NCBI GenBank assembly: GCA_959602045.1 | Contig: CAUGRT010000003.1 | Location: 1 to 64,000, forward strand | Direction of reading: 5' to 3' | Length of the DNA stretch: 64,000 nt | From: an uncultured Clostridia bacterium | Lineage (GTDB): Bacteria; Bacillota; Clostridia; UBA1381 | The notes under the pieces: generated by a model | The model's database searches: none | Told to the model about the DNA's origin: nothing | Seen by the model: only the letters and a program-made list of their open reading frames with translations | Part shown: one piece after another, positions 41,111 through 49,034 of the stretch | How the letters are laid out: each line of letters starts with the position of its first letter | Position numbering within the stretch: position 1 is the stretch's first letter | Position numbers and translations under genes: made by a program

Positions 41111-42097
41111 ATGATTTGGTATAAGAATAATGATTCGGATATAGTAGTTTCCACGCGAATCCGTTTAGCGAGAAACCTGGAGGGAACCCCTTTTCCGGGA
41201 GCTTTGAAGGATACCGCGGAGGTGACGCAAAAGATAAAAAACGCAATATTGGATTCCAATTCAACACTGGCGAAAGATTTTGATTTTATCAATCTGGATA
41301 CAACGCCGCAGGATGAAAAGGAGCGGTTGCGTGAAGAACATCTGATTAGTCCCGAAATGGTGTCGGGAAAGGGTCATTCGGTGATGATTAATCATGACCG
41401 AACCATGAGCATTATGCTGATGGAGGAGGATCATATCCGGCTGCAAATTATAGAAAGCGGAAATCGCTTGAAAGAAGCTTATGAAACAGCCTCCAGGGTA
41501 GATGATGTTATAGAAGAAAGTCTGGCTTATGCATTTGATGAGGAATTCGGTTATTTAACCGCTTGTCCGACCAATGCAGGTACGGGACTTCGGGCATCGG
41601 TGATGTTGCATTTGCCGGCATTGACGATGACAGATAACATCGGGCGGATTCTTTCTTCGGTATCCAACGCCGGAATTGCGGTTCGTGGACTTTACGGAGA
41701 GGGAACGAAAGCTTATGGAAATTTGTATCAAGTTTCCAACCAGGTGACAATGGGATTGAGCGAAATGGAAATTATCGAAAAGCTCGACCATGTTGTAAAA
41801 CAAATGATTGAAGCGGAACAAAAGACAAGAAAAGCGCTGCTTGAAAAAAATGAAAGCGCATTGAAAAATAGAATTATGCGTTCCTATGGTCTTTTGAAAT
41901 ATGCATACACGATGGAAAGCTCTGAAGCAAGAGAATTACTGAGTGATGTAATTTTAGGACAAAATATGGGAATCCTTAAAAAAGGAAAGTTATCGCCATT
42001 AGAGTGTATGATTAATGTTACACCCTCTTTTATCGGCGGTAGCGATCCGGCAGAGCGCGATGTAAAGCGTGCAAAATATTTAAATGATAATATTTAA
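41111..42097 (+). CDS. mcsB: Protein arginine kinase McsB
   Basis: 328-residue kinase related to phosphagen kinases. It phosphorylates arginines on CtsR and damaged proteins, marking them for ClpCP. SDIVVSTRIRLARNLEGTPFPG is the N-terminal catalytic arginine block, FGYLTACPTNAGTGLRASVMLHLP the substrate/ATP block with the conserved cysteine, and RGLYGEGTKAYGNLYQVSNQ a further nucleotide region. ATG 41111 follows GGAGAG; the TTG-initiated longer frame is unlikely. Its stop codon lies inside the left end of a palindromic mobile-like element. Confidence 0.95.
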   Translation: MIWYKNNDSDIVVSTRIRLARNLEGTPFPGALKDTAEVTQKIKNAILDSNSTLAKDFDFINLDTTPQDEKERLREEHLISPEMVSGKGHSVMINHDRTMSIMLMEEDHIRLQIIESGNRLKEAYETASRVDDVIEESLAYAFDEEFGYLTACPTNAGTGLRASVMLHLPALTMTDNIGRILSSVSNAGIAVRGLYGEGTKAYGNLYQVSNQVTMGLSEMEIIEKLDHVVKQMIEAEQKTRKALLEKNESALKNRIMRSYGLLKYAYTMESSEARELLSDVILGQNMGILKKGKLSPLECMINVTPSFIGGSDPAERDVKRAKYLNDNI

Positions 42098-42235
42098 GGT
42101 GATTGTGAAATCAAGGGTTTTGTATCCGTTTTTCAGTCTATGAAAGCGGGTTCCGCATAGCGTAGCGGATGTCTGAGTCGTAATAGAACGAAAAATGAAT
42201 TTCACAATATCCGATTGGATTTTACAATTACTTAA
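42094..42235 (+). repeat. Palindromic element copy 7 with terminal inverted repeats, inside the heat-shock operon
   Basis: About 142 bp between mcsB and clpC. The left end TTAAGGTGATTGTGAAA (42094-42110) pairs with the right end TTTTACAATTACTTAA (42220-42235), with three mismatches. The centre GCGGGTTCCGCATAGCGTAG then CGGATGTCTGAGTCG is in the middle, flanked by GTTTTTCAGT and GAACGAAAAA arms. Both outer ends read TTAA, which could be a target duplication or part of the repeat. The left TTAA includes the mcsB stop. Confidence 0.8.
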
Positions 42236-42266
42236 ATAAATTCAGATATAGAAGGGAATGAGAATT

Positions 42267-44723
42267 ATGTTATTTTCTAATTTTACTGAGAAAGCGAGAA
42301 TTGCCATCAACGAAGCGCATGACAGCGCAGCGCAGATGGGTCATAACTATATAGGAAGCGAGCATCTTTTGCTTGGTTTGGTAAAGGAAGGCAGCGGCGT
42401 AGCTGCAAAGGTTCTGGAAAAGAACGGGGTTACGGAAGAAAAGGTTGTACAAAAAATCCGGGAATATGTCGGAATCGGCAGGGCGTTTCCGGAAAATACC
42501 GAGCTTCCGCTGACACCGAGAAGTAAACGGATTTTGGAAATGAGCGTTGCGGAGGCAAGGCGTCTGGGTCATAACTATATCGGAACGGAGCATTTGCTGA
42601 TGGCGATTATCCGTGACGGAGATGGCGTAGGCGCAAAGATTCTGGCAACGATCGGCGTAAATCCGCCCAGTCTTTATACCGATACGGTCAGAAGCGTTGA
42701 GGGGGAATTGAGCGATGAGAATGCCGAGGGTGCGGCAAGAGCACAGAGCAATCCGAATACTCCGACTTTGAATCAATACGGCAGAGATTTTACGCAGATG
42801 GCAAAGGATAATAAATTTGATCCAGTCATCGGTCGTGAGGAGGAAATCGACAGAGTGATTCAGATTCTGTCCAGACGTACAAAGAATAACCCGTGTCTGA
42901 TTGGTGAGCCGGGTGTTGGTAAAACAGCGGTTGTAGAGGGCTTGGCACAGAGAATTGCCCAGGGTAATGTTCCCGAACCGTTGAAAAATAAACGTCTGGT
43001 CGGCTTGGATTTGTCCTCAATGGTTGCCGGCGCAAAATACCGTGGTGAGTTTGAGGAAAGATTAAAGGGCGCAATCGACGAGGTCTTAAAAGACGAAAGC
43101 GTTATTTTGTTCATTGATGAGCTGCACACCATTGTGGGAGCAGGCAGCGCAGAGGGAACAATGGACGCGTCTAACATCTTAAAACCGTTCCTTGCAAGAG
43201 GAGAATTGCAGCTGATTGGTGCAACAACCTTGAAAGAATATAAGAAATATATCGAAAAAGACGCAGCCTTAGAGCGGCGGTTCCAGCCGGTAACGGTCGG
43301 TGAGCCAAGCGTTGAGGAAACCTTTGAAATTCTGAAAGGAATTCGCGATAAGTATGAGGCGCATCATAGTGTTAATATTACCGATGAAGCATTACATGCG
43401 GCAGCGACACTTTCAGCGCGGTATATCAGCGATAGATTCCTTCCGGATAAGGCGATTGACTTGATTGATGAGGCATCGTCAAAGAAACGTCTTTCTTCTC
43501 AGACGGAACCGCAGGAATTAAGAGAAAAGGATGAAAAGCTTGAAAAGCTGTTAAGTGAGAAAGAAGAAGCGATTACGGCGCAGGATTTTGAAAAGGCGGC
43601 AAAGCTCCGTGATGAGGAAAAAGAGCTGAAAGAGCAGATTGAAAATATGAAGCAGGATTGGAAAGGCACAGGTACTTCCTCCGAATTGGTTGTTACCGAG
43701 GATGATATTGCCGAAATTCTGGCGGAATGGACGCATATTCCGGCATCCAGTCTGAAAGAGGGCGAGGCTGAAAAGCTGAGAAAACTGGAAGAATTGCTTC
43801 ATGCCCGTGTAATCGGTCAGGATAAGGCGGTTACGGCAGTGGCAAAGGCAATCAAACGAGGAAGAGCGGGATTAAAGGATCCGAAACGTCCGATCGGTTC
43901 ATTCCTGTTCTTAGGGCCTACGGGTGTTGGTAAAACCGAGCTTTCCAAGACGTTGGCAGAGGTTATGTTCGGCAGTGAAAACGCGTTGATTCGTGTTGAC
44001 ATGTCAGAATATATGGAGAAGCACGCGGTGTCCAAATTCATCGGTTCGCCTCCGGGATATGTAGGATTTGAAGAGGGTGGTCAGCTGACTGAAAAAATCA
44101 GAAAGCATCCGTATTCCGTTATCCTGTTTGATGAAATCGAAAAAGCACATCCGGATGTATTTAATATCATGCTCCAGATTCTGGATGATGGTATTTTGAC
44201 CGACGCGCAAGGCAGACGTGTGGACTTTAAGAACACCGTAATTATTATGACATCGAACCTGGGTGCAAAAGAAATCCTGGGGAATATGCACTCAAAGCTG
44301 GGATTTGACAGCAAAGAGGACGATAAGAAGATGGATGATAATGAGCGGATTCGGAATAAGGTCATGGAGGAGGTTAAGCGTGCCTTTAAACCGGAATTTC
44401 TGAACCGTATTGATGAAATCATCGTATTTGACCGTCTGACGGAGGAAAATATTCAGGCTATCGCAAGATTGATGCTGAAATCCTTGAAAGACAGAATGCA
44501 CGAAAACGAGATGGAGGTTTCGTTTACGGATGAAGCGGTTGCTCAAATTGCCAAAGCGGGATTTGACCCGACATATGGTGCAAGACCGCTGCGCCGTGCA
44601 ATCCAGAATGAGATTGAGGATATGCTGAGTGAGGAAATCATTGATGGCAATATCGCAAAGGGCGATACGGTTACGGTGGACTGGAAAGACAATAAATTTA
44701 CAGTAGAGAAGTCAGCCGAATAA
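42267..44723 (+). CDS. clpC: AAA+ unfoldase ClpC
   Basis: 818-residue chaperone component of the ClpCP protease. Two Clp-N repeats (1-145) begin MLFSNFTEKARIAINEA; first ATPase (about 170-410) with GEPGVGKTAVVEG and FIDELHTIVGAG; a UVR-type middle domain (KEEAITAQDFEKAAKLRDEEKEL); second ATPase (about 510-740) with GPTGVGKTELSKTLAE and LFDEIEKAHPDVF; C-terminal D2-small domain. ATG 42267 is 10 bases from GAAGGG. It is separated from mcsB by an inserted palindromic element yet has no separate promoter that I can see. Confidence 0.96.
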   Translation: MLFSNFTEKARIAINEAHDSAAQMGHNYIGSEHLLLGLVKEGSGVAAKVLEKNGVTEEKVVQKIREYVGIGRAFPENTELPLTPRSKRILEMSVAEARRLGHNYIGTEHLLMAIIRDGDGVGAKILATIGVNPPSLYTDTVRSVEGELSDENAEGAARAQSNPNTPTLNQYGRDFTQMAKDNKFDPVIGREEEIDRVIQILSRRTKNNPCLIGEPGVGKTAVVEGLAQRIAQGNVPEPLKNKRLVGLDLSSMVAGAKYRGEFEERLKGAIDEVLKDESVILFIDELHTIVGAGSAEGTMDASNILKPFLARGELQLIGATTLKEYKKYIEKDAALERRFQPVTVGEPSVEETFEILKGIRDKYEAHHSVNITDEALHAAATLSARYISDRFLPDKAIDLIDEASSKKRLSSQTEPQELREKDEKLEKLLSEKEEAITAQDFEKAAKLRDEEKELKEQIENMKQDWKGTGTSSELVVTEDDIAEILAEWTHIPASSLKEGEAEKLRKLEELLHARVIGQDKAVTAVAKAIKRGRAGLKDPKRPIGSFLFLGPTGVGKTELSKTLAEVMFGSENALIRVDMSEYMEKHAVSKFIGSPPGYVGFEEGGQLTEKIRKHPYSVILFDEIEKAHPDVFNIMLQILDDGILTDAQGRRVDFKNTVIIMTSNLGAKEILGNMHSKLGFDSKEDDKKMDDNERIRNKVMEEVKRAFKPEFLNRIDEIIVFDRLTEENIQAIARLMLKSLKDRMHENEMEVSFTDEAVAQIAKAGFDPTYGARPLRRAIQNEIEDMLSEEIIDGNIAKGDTVTVDWKDNKFTVEKSAE

Positions 44724-44733
44724 TCAACAGAAG

Positions 44734-44775
44734 CAGACAGACCGGTATGGAATGTATCGGTCTGTTTGTTTTTGT
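44734..44775 (+). terminator. Intrinsic terminator of the ctsR operon
   Basis: ACAGACCGGTAT pairs with ATCGGTCTGT around GGAATGT, followed by TTGTTTTTG. It ends the clpC transcript. Confidence 0.85.
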
Positions 44776-44838
44776 TAAAAGCGTTAAAAAATTTGTCGAA
44801 ATCGTGTAAAATATTTTTTGAATAATTCCGAAAACGTA

Positions 44839-44867
44839 TTGACTAAACAATTAAAACATGTTAATAT
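44839..44867 (+). promoter_or_regulatory. Promoter of the O-acetylation cluster
   Basis: TTGACT (44839-44844), 17-base spacer, TAATAT (44862-44867), a partial -10 match. About 105 bases before the likely SGNH gene start. Confidence 0.55.
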
Positions 44868-44972
44868 ATAAGATAATGCTTTAAAATTATTTTTTCAGAG
44901 GGATCTCATAAAAAATGGTTTTTATTGTTTGGGGAAAGAGATGCCTTGATGGACTTACAGGGGGTTTTAGAA

Positions 44973-45803
44973 ATGAATGCCGCAAGCAGAAAACGGGTTC
45001 GAGAGGTGCAGCGAAACGCGCACCGGAAAAAGCAGCGGCAGTATCGGATACGCCGCATCGGAGCATTGATTATTCTTGTGCTTCTTTTGATTTTGATTAT
45101 TGCGGGAATCCGAGGATGCAATAAAAATACAACGGCAAAAGGACCGGTAGTGACGGTTTTGCCTGCGATCACGATTCCTCCGGCAACGAAAGCGCCTACG
45201 GCGAATGCTGTCGGAAATGTGAAACCGTCGGATGTGGATCAGAGCTATTTTGCCGATTCATGCTTTGTCGGAAATTCGGTTATTGAAAGCATGGAGATTT
45301 ATGAGTTGGTGGACAATGCCGATTATTTTGCACGAATCGGTCTGAACGTGACGGACGCGGCAAAGCTTGCAATGATCAACAGCAATATTCCGGTCATTGA
45401 CGAATTGAATAACGATCGCCAATATAAAAGGATTTTTATGATGTTCGGGGAGAATGAACTGAATTGGCCGAACATTGAAACCTTCAAAAGCGCTTACACT
45501 TCGCTGATCAAGAAAGCAAAGCAATATCAGCCGTCAGCACAGATTTATCTGCTATCGGTAACACCAATTTCAAAAAAAGCGGATTCCGAGCAAACAGAAG
45601 GCGTGAGTAAGAGTGCGATTTTGAAATTCAATCAGTATATTGAAGAGATTGCAAAGACGAATAACGTCACTTATGTGGATTTGTATACGGCACTGGCGGA
45701 CAATGATGGATTCCTGCCGGAGGGTGTTGCTACGGACGGGATTCACTTTGATAAAGATTACTACACAAAGTGTCTGGTTTATATTCAGACAAATTATCAA
45801 TAG
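44973..45803 (+). CDS. Membrane-anchored SGNH-like esterase or acyltransferase
   Basis: 276 residues from ATG 44973 (an in-frame ATG at 44949 is possible). A very basic N-terminus precedes a single membrane anchor (IGALIILVLLLILIIAGI); the rest is extracytoplasmic. SGNH features are visible but altered: block I is DSCFVGNSVIESM (GNS instead of GDS, serine kept), block III is MMFGENELNW, and block V DGIHFDKDYY gives the Asp-His pair. It probably acts on acyl groups of a surface polysaccharide, as suggested by the following DUF4358, MBOAT and DHHW genes. Confidence 0.8.
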   Translation: MNAASRKRVREVQRNAHRKKQRQYRIRRIGALIILVLLLILIIAGIRGCNKNTTAKGPVVTVLPAITIPPATKAPTANAVGNVKPSDVDQSYFADSCFVGNSVIESMEIYELVDNADYFARIGLNVTDAAKLAMINSNIPVIDELNNDRQYKRIFMMFGENELNWPNIETFKSAYTSLIKKAKQYQPSAQIYLLSVTPISKKADSEQTEGVSKSAILKFNQYIEEIAKTNNVTYVDLYTALADNDGFLPEGVATDGIHFDKDYYTKCLVYIQTNYQ

Positions 45804-45832
45804 GAAACCAATAGAAAGGGATGGAGATTAAT

Positions 45833-46285
45833 ATGAAAAAGATCATAGCAGGGATTTCGGCGTTGGCATTGAGTGTTATTTGTTTAACGGGATGCGGCGG
45901 CGGAAAGGAGCTGGACTTAACGGCGGCTTCCAATACGGTTTTAACAAGCGTTTCATTTGCGGAACAGCTTCAGCCGGCTTCAGAGAAAATTGCGTTAAAG
46001 AGATTGGGCGTGAATGAAGCGGATGTGGAAAGCTGCGTTGCTTATGCAAGCACCAATGCGGTAGTGGACGAGTTTGCCATTATCAAAACCACCAATCCGG
46101 GGAATGTCGAAAGTGCAATTCAGCAGCGCGTTGCGGCACAGATTGAAACGTATCAGTCCTATGCACCGAATGAAGTGACAAAGCTGGATAGTGCGATTGT
46201 AAAGACGGCAGGGGATTATGTGATTTATGTCGTATCCTCAGATAATGCGTCAGCGCAGAGTGTGGTAGATTCACTGACAAAATAA
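45833..46285 (+). CDS. DUF4358 lipoprotein
   Basis: 150-residue predicted lipoprotein. The signal peptide ends in lipobox LTGC, so the mature protein starts at the cysteine. The body has the DUF4358 pattern (GVNEADVESCVAYASTNAVVDEFAIIK, then a C-terminal YVIYVVSSDNASAQ). Function is not established; the family recurs beside MBOAT O-acyltransferase genes in Clostridia. GGAG precedes ATG 45833. The MBOAT start is 14 bases downstream. Confidence 0.85.
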   Translation: MKKIIAGISALALSVICLTGCGGGKELDLTAASNTVLTSVSFAEQLQPASEKIALKRLGVNEADVESCVAYASTNAVVDEFAIIKTTNPGNVESAIQQRVAAQIETYQSYAPNEVTKLDSAIVKTAGDYVIYVVSSDNASAQSVVDSLTK

Positions 46286-46298
46286 CGAGGGAGAACAC

Positions 46299-47696
46299 AT
46301 GTACTTTTCGAGCTTGATTTTTCTGTTTCTGTATCTGCCGTTGGTTTTGGCATGTTATTATGCGATCGGCAGACGGTTCAGAAATGTGTTTTTATTGCTT
46401 GTCAATTTAATATTCTATGGTTGGGGAGAGCCGGTATTTATTCTGATTATGGCGATTTCGGTCATTGTGAATTACGGATGCGGCTTGCTGATAGAGAAAT
46501 ACCGTGACAACGAACGTCTGGCAAAGACGTTCGTTGTTTTGTCTGTAGTCATCAGTCTGGGATTATTGGGAATTTTTAAGTATACCAATTTTCTGACAGG
46601 CTTATTGCGGCAGATTCCGTTTTTATCTATGCTGCCGAGAACCAACATTGCATTGCCGATCGGAATTTCTTTTTATACGTTCCAGGCGATGTCTTACACA
46701 ATTGACGTTTATCGGGGAGATACCAAAGCGCAGAAAAGCTTGGTGGACTTTGGTACATATGTGTCATTTTTTCCACAGCTGATAGCAGGACCGATTGTTC
46801 GTTATCGGGATATTGCGGAGCAGCTGGAATACCGTCGGGAAAATATCCGACAGTTTGCCGATGGAGTTCGCCGGTTTGTGGTCGGATTGGGGAAAAAGGT
46901 GCTGATTGCGAACCAGATGGGAATGTTCTGGGACACGCTTCGTCCGATGGGAACGGAAGCCGGTGTGCTTGGAGCATGGCTCGGAATTATCGGTTATGCT
47001 TTTCAGATTTATTTCGATTTCAGCGCATATTCTGATATGGCAATCGGTTTGGGACGGATGTTCGGGTTCGAGTTTATCGAGAATTTTAACTATCCGTATA
47101 TTTCAAAAAGTATCACAGAATTTTGGCGACGTTGGCATATTTCCCTCAGCACCTGGTTTCGGGATTATGTCTATATTCCGTTAGGCGGAAACCGCTGTCG
47201 GTTGCCGCGGCAGATTTTTAATTTGTTTGTTGTGTGGGCATTGACAGGCTTTTGGCATGGGGCAAATATCAACTTTATTTTATGGGGGTTGTATTTCTTT
47301 GTGCTGTTGGTGGCTGAGAAATTTATTTACGGACGATGGCTGGAAAAGCTGCCTGCCGGGATTCGGTGGATATATGCGCTGTTTTTGATTTTGCTGAGCT
47401 GGGTTTTGTTTTACTTTGAGGATTTTTCGCAGCTTTCGGCATTTGTCGGCTGTTTATTCTCGGGGAAGAACAGATGGATCGGGCATGACGCACTCAGCGT
47501 GACGCTTTCTTATTTGCCGCTACTGATTGCCGGAGCGATCGGCAGTACACCGCTGTTGAAACGGATTCACGATCGGGTTCAGGGGAACGCTGTTTATCGG
47601 ATTGCGGAAATTGTTCTGTGCGCGGCGGTATTATTGCTTTGTATAGCATCATTGGTAAGCCAAAGCTATAACCCGTTCCTGTATTTCAGATTTTAG
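46299..47696 (+). CDS. MBOAT-family O-acyltransferase (AlgI/DltB-like)
   Basis: 465-residue polytopic enzyme with about 11 membrane segments. Diagnostic features: LPIGISFYTFQAMSYTIDVYRG, FFPQLIAGPIVRYRD, YFDFSAYSDMAIGLGRMFGF, FWRRWHISLSTWFRDYVYIPLGG, and the catalytic histidine in GFWHGANINFILWG. AlgI-type proteins pass acetyl groups across the membrane for O-acetylation of exopolysaccharide or wall polymer. The DHHW gene follows after 12 bases, as AlgX/AlgJ-like partners do. Confidence 0.93.
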   Translation: MYFSSLIFLFLYLPLVLACYYAIGRRFRNVFLLLVNLIFYGWGEPVFILIMAISVIVNYGCGLLIEKYRDNERLAKTFVVLSVVISLGLLGIFKYTNFLTGLLRQIPFLSMLPRTNIALPIGISFYTFQAMSYTIDVYRGDTKAQKSLVDFGTYVSFFPQLIAGPIVRYRDIAEQLEYRRENIRQFADGVRRFVVGLGKKVLIANQMGMFWDTLRPMGTEAGVLGAWLGIIGYAFQIYFDFSAYSDMAIGLGRMFGFEFIENFNYPYISKSITEFWRRWHISLSTWFRDYVYIPLGGNRCRLPRQIFNLFVVWALTGFWHGANINFILWGLYFFVLLVAEKFIYGRWLEKLPAGIRWIYALFLILLSWVLFYFEDFSQLSAFVGCLFSGKNRWIGHDALSVTLSYLPLLIAGAIGSTPLLKRIHDRVQGNAVYRIAEIVLCAAVLLLCIASLVSQSYNPFLYFRF

Positions 47697-47708
47697 GAGG
47701 CGCGTGAG

Positions 47709-48812
47709 ATGAGATGGATTGATAAGCTGTTGATCGGTGTTTTCTGTATTTTTATATTTGGGTTCGGACTGCTGTTTTTGTTTTTACCGCGTGAAACCTT
47801 TTCGGTGAATGAAAAACGGGAATTGGCAGAGCCGCCGAAGGTTTCCTTGCAAACAATTTTGAATGGGAAATTCGAATCCGGTTTTGAAACTTATTTAAAC
47901 GATCACTTTCCGTTTCGTGAGTCTTTGGTTTCGGCGGATGCCTATGGTGCGCTCTATACTGGAAGAAACGGCTCTAATGGAATTTATAAGGGGAAGAATG
48001 GGTATTTGTTTACAAAGCCTGTTCAGCATGATGAAAAGACAATCCGGGAAAATGTTTCGGCATTGATACAATTTGCGCAAAAGACGAAAACTATGTCAAC
48101 GATGATTCTGATGCCGACGAGCGGATTTGTTATGAGTGATCAGTTGCCGGAAAATCATCCGGAATATCGCGATGATGAGATTCTGGACGAGATTCATCAG
48201 CAGGCTGTAAGCGATATTCGGTGGGTGGATATTCTTCCGAAATTTATGAACGCAAAGGAAAGCGGTCAGATTTATTATAAGACAGATCATCATTATACAA
48301 CCTACGGCGCTTATCTGGCATATGAGGCGTTTTGCGAGGAGCATGGACTGGAGCCTTTCCGGGATTATACGATTGAAAGCTATGATGGCTTTTACGGGAC
48401 ATCCTATTCTAAAAGTGCATTATGGCGTGAGCCGGGGGAAAAGTTTGAGGTTTGGCGCTATCCCTCTGCTGCAACGGTGGAGATTGGAGGGCAGCTTTAT
48501 CCATCGCTGTGGTTTGACGAGCATTTAAAGGAGCCGGATAAGTATCCTGTTTTTCTGAACGGGAATCAGCCGTTTGAGCGGATTGTGAATCCGGACGTGC
48601 CGGAGGGGAAAATCCTGGTTTTAAAGGATTCATACGCTCACGCAATGATTCCGTTTTTGAGCCAACATTATCGGCAGATTGATATGGTGGATTTGCGGTA
48701 TTATTTTGAACCTGTATCCAAATTAGTAGAGGAAAATCAATATGGGGAGATTTTTATGATTTACGGTTTGTCCTCTGTTTGTGATGGTACAGATTTGACA
48801 ATTTTGGAATGA
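47709..48812 (+). CDS. DHHW-family (AlgX/AlgJ-like) protein
   Basis: 367-residue protein with an N-terminal membrane anchor (LLIGVFCIFIFGFGLLFLFL) and an extracytoplasmic SGNH-like domain. FESGFETYLNDHFPFRESLV is the AlgX/DHHW family entry, and KTDHHYTTYGAYLAYEAFC carries the DHH signature with Tyr for Trp. VLKDSYAHAMIPFL contains a candidate catalytic serine. It likely takes acetyl groups from the MBOAT protein and attaches them to the polysaccharide. RBS AGGAGG; a strong terminator follows. Confidence 0.88.
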   Translation: MRWIDKLLIGVFCIFIFGFGLLFLFLPRETFSVNEKRELAEPPKVSLQTILNGKFESGFETYLNDHFPFRESLVSADAYGALYTGRNGSNGIYKGKNGYLFTKPVQHDEKTIRENVSALIQFAQKTKTMSTMILMPTSGFVMSDQLPENHPEYRDDEILDEIHQQAVSDIRWVDILPKFMNAKESGQIYYKTDHHYTTYGAYLAYEAFCEEHGLEPFRDYTIESYDGFYGTSYSKSALWREPGEKFEVWRYPSAATVEIGGQLYPSLWFDEHLKEPDKYPVFLNGNQPFERIVNPDVPEGKILVLKDSYAHAMIPFLSQHYRQIDMVDLRYYFEPVSKLVEENQYGEIFMIYGLSSVCDGTDLTILE

Positions 48813-48823
48813 AGAAAATTTAG

Positions 48824-48868
48824 ATTGCACACACAAAACGGTTACTGCTTTGTGTGTGCAATTTTTTT
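48824..48868 (+). terminator. Intrinsic terminator of the O-acetylation cluster
   Basis: Perfect 14-bp stem ATTGCACACACAAA/TTTGTGTGTGCAAT followed by seven T. Confidence 0.93.
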
Positions 48869-48953
48869 AGTGGTGCCACAATCCTAAAGAACTATCCGCT
48901 TTTTTTATAATTCTCATTTTGCAATATAGTTATATAAATGCACGATAATTATA

Positions 48954-48983
48954 TTGACTAAAGTTTATATTGTATAATATAAT
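48954..48983 (+). promoter_or_regulatory. Promoter of the GH2 gene
   Basis: TTGACT (48954-48959), 18-base spacer, TATAAT (48978-48983); an overlapping TATAAT begins at 48973. About 50 bases before the GH2 start. Confidence 0.65.
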
Positions 48984-49034
48984 TATATCAGATGGATATA
49001 AGACTGTCAAGAATTATTTATAAGGAGAGCAGCA

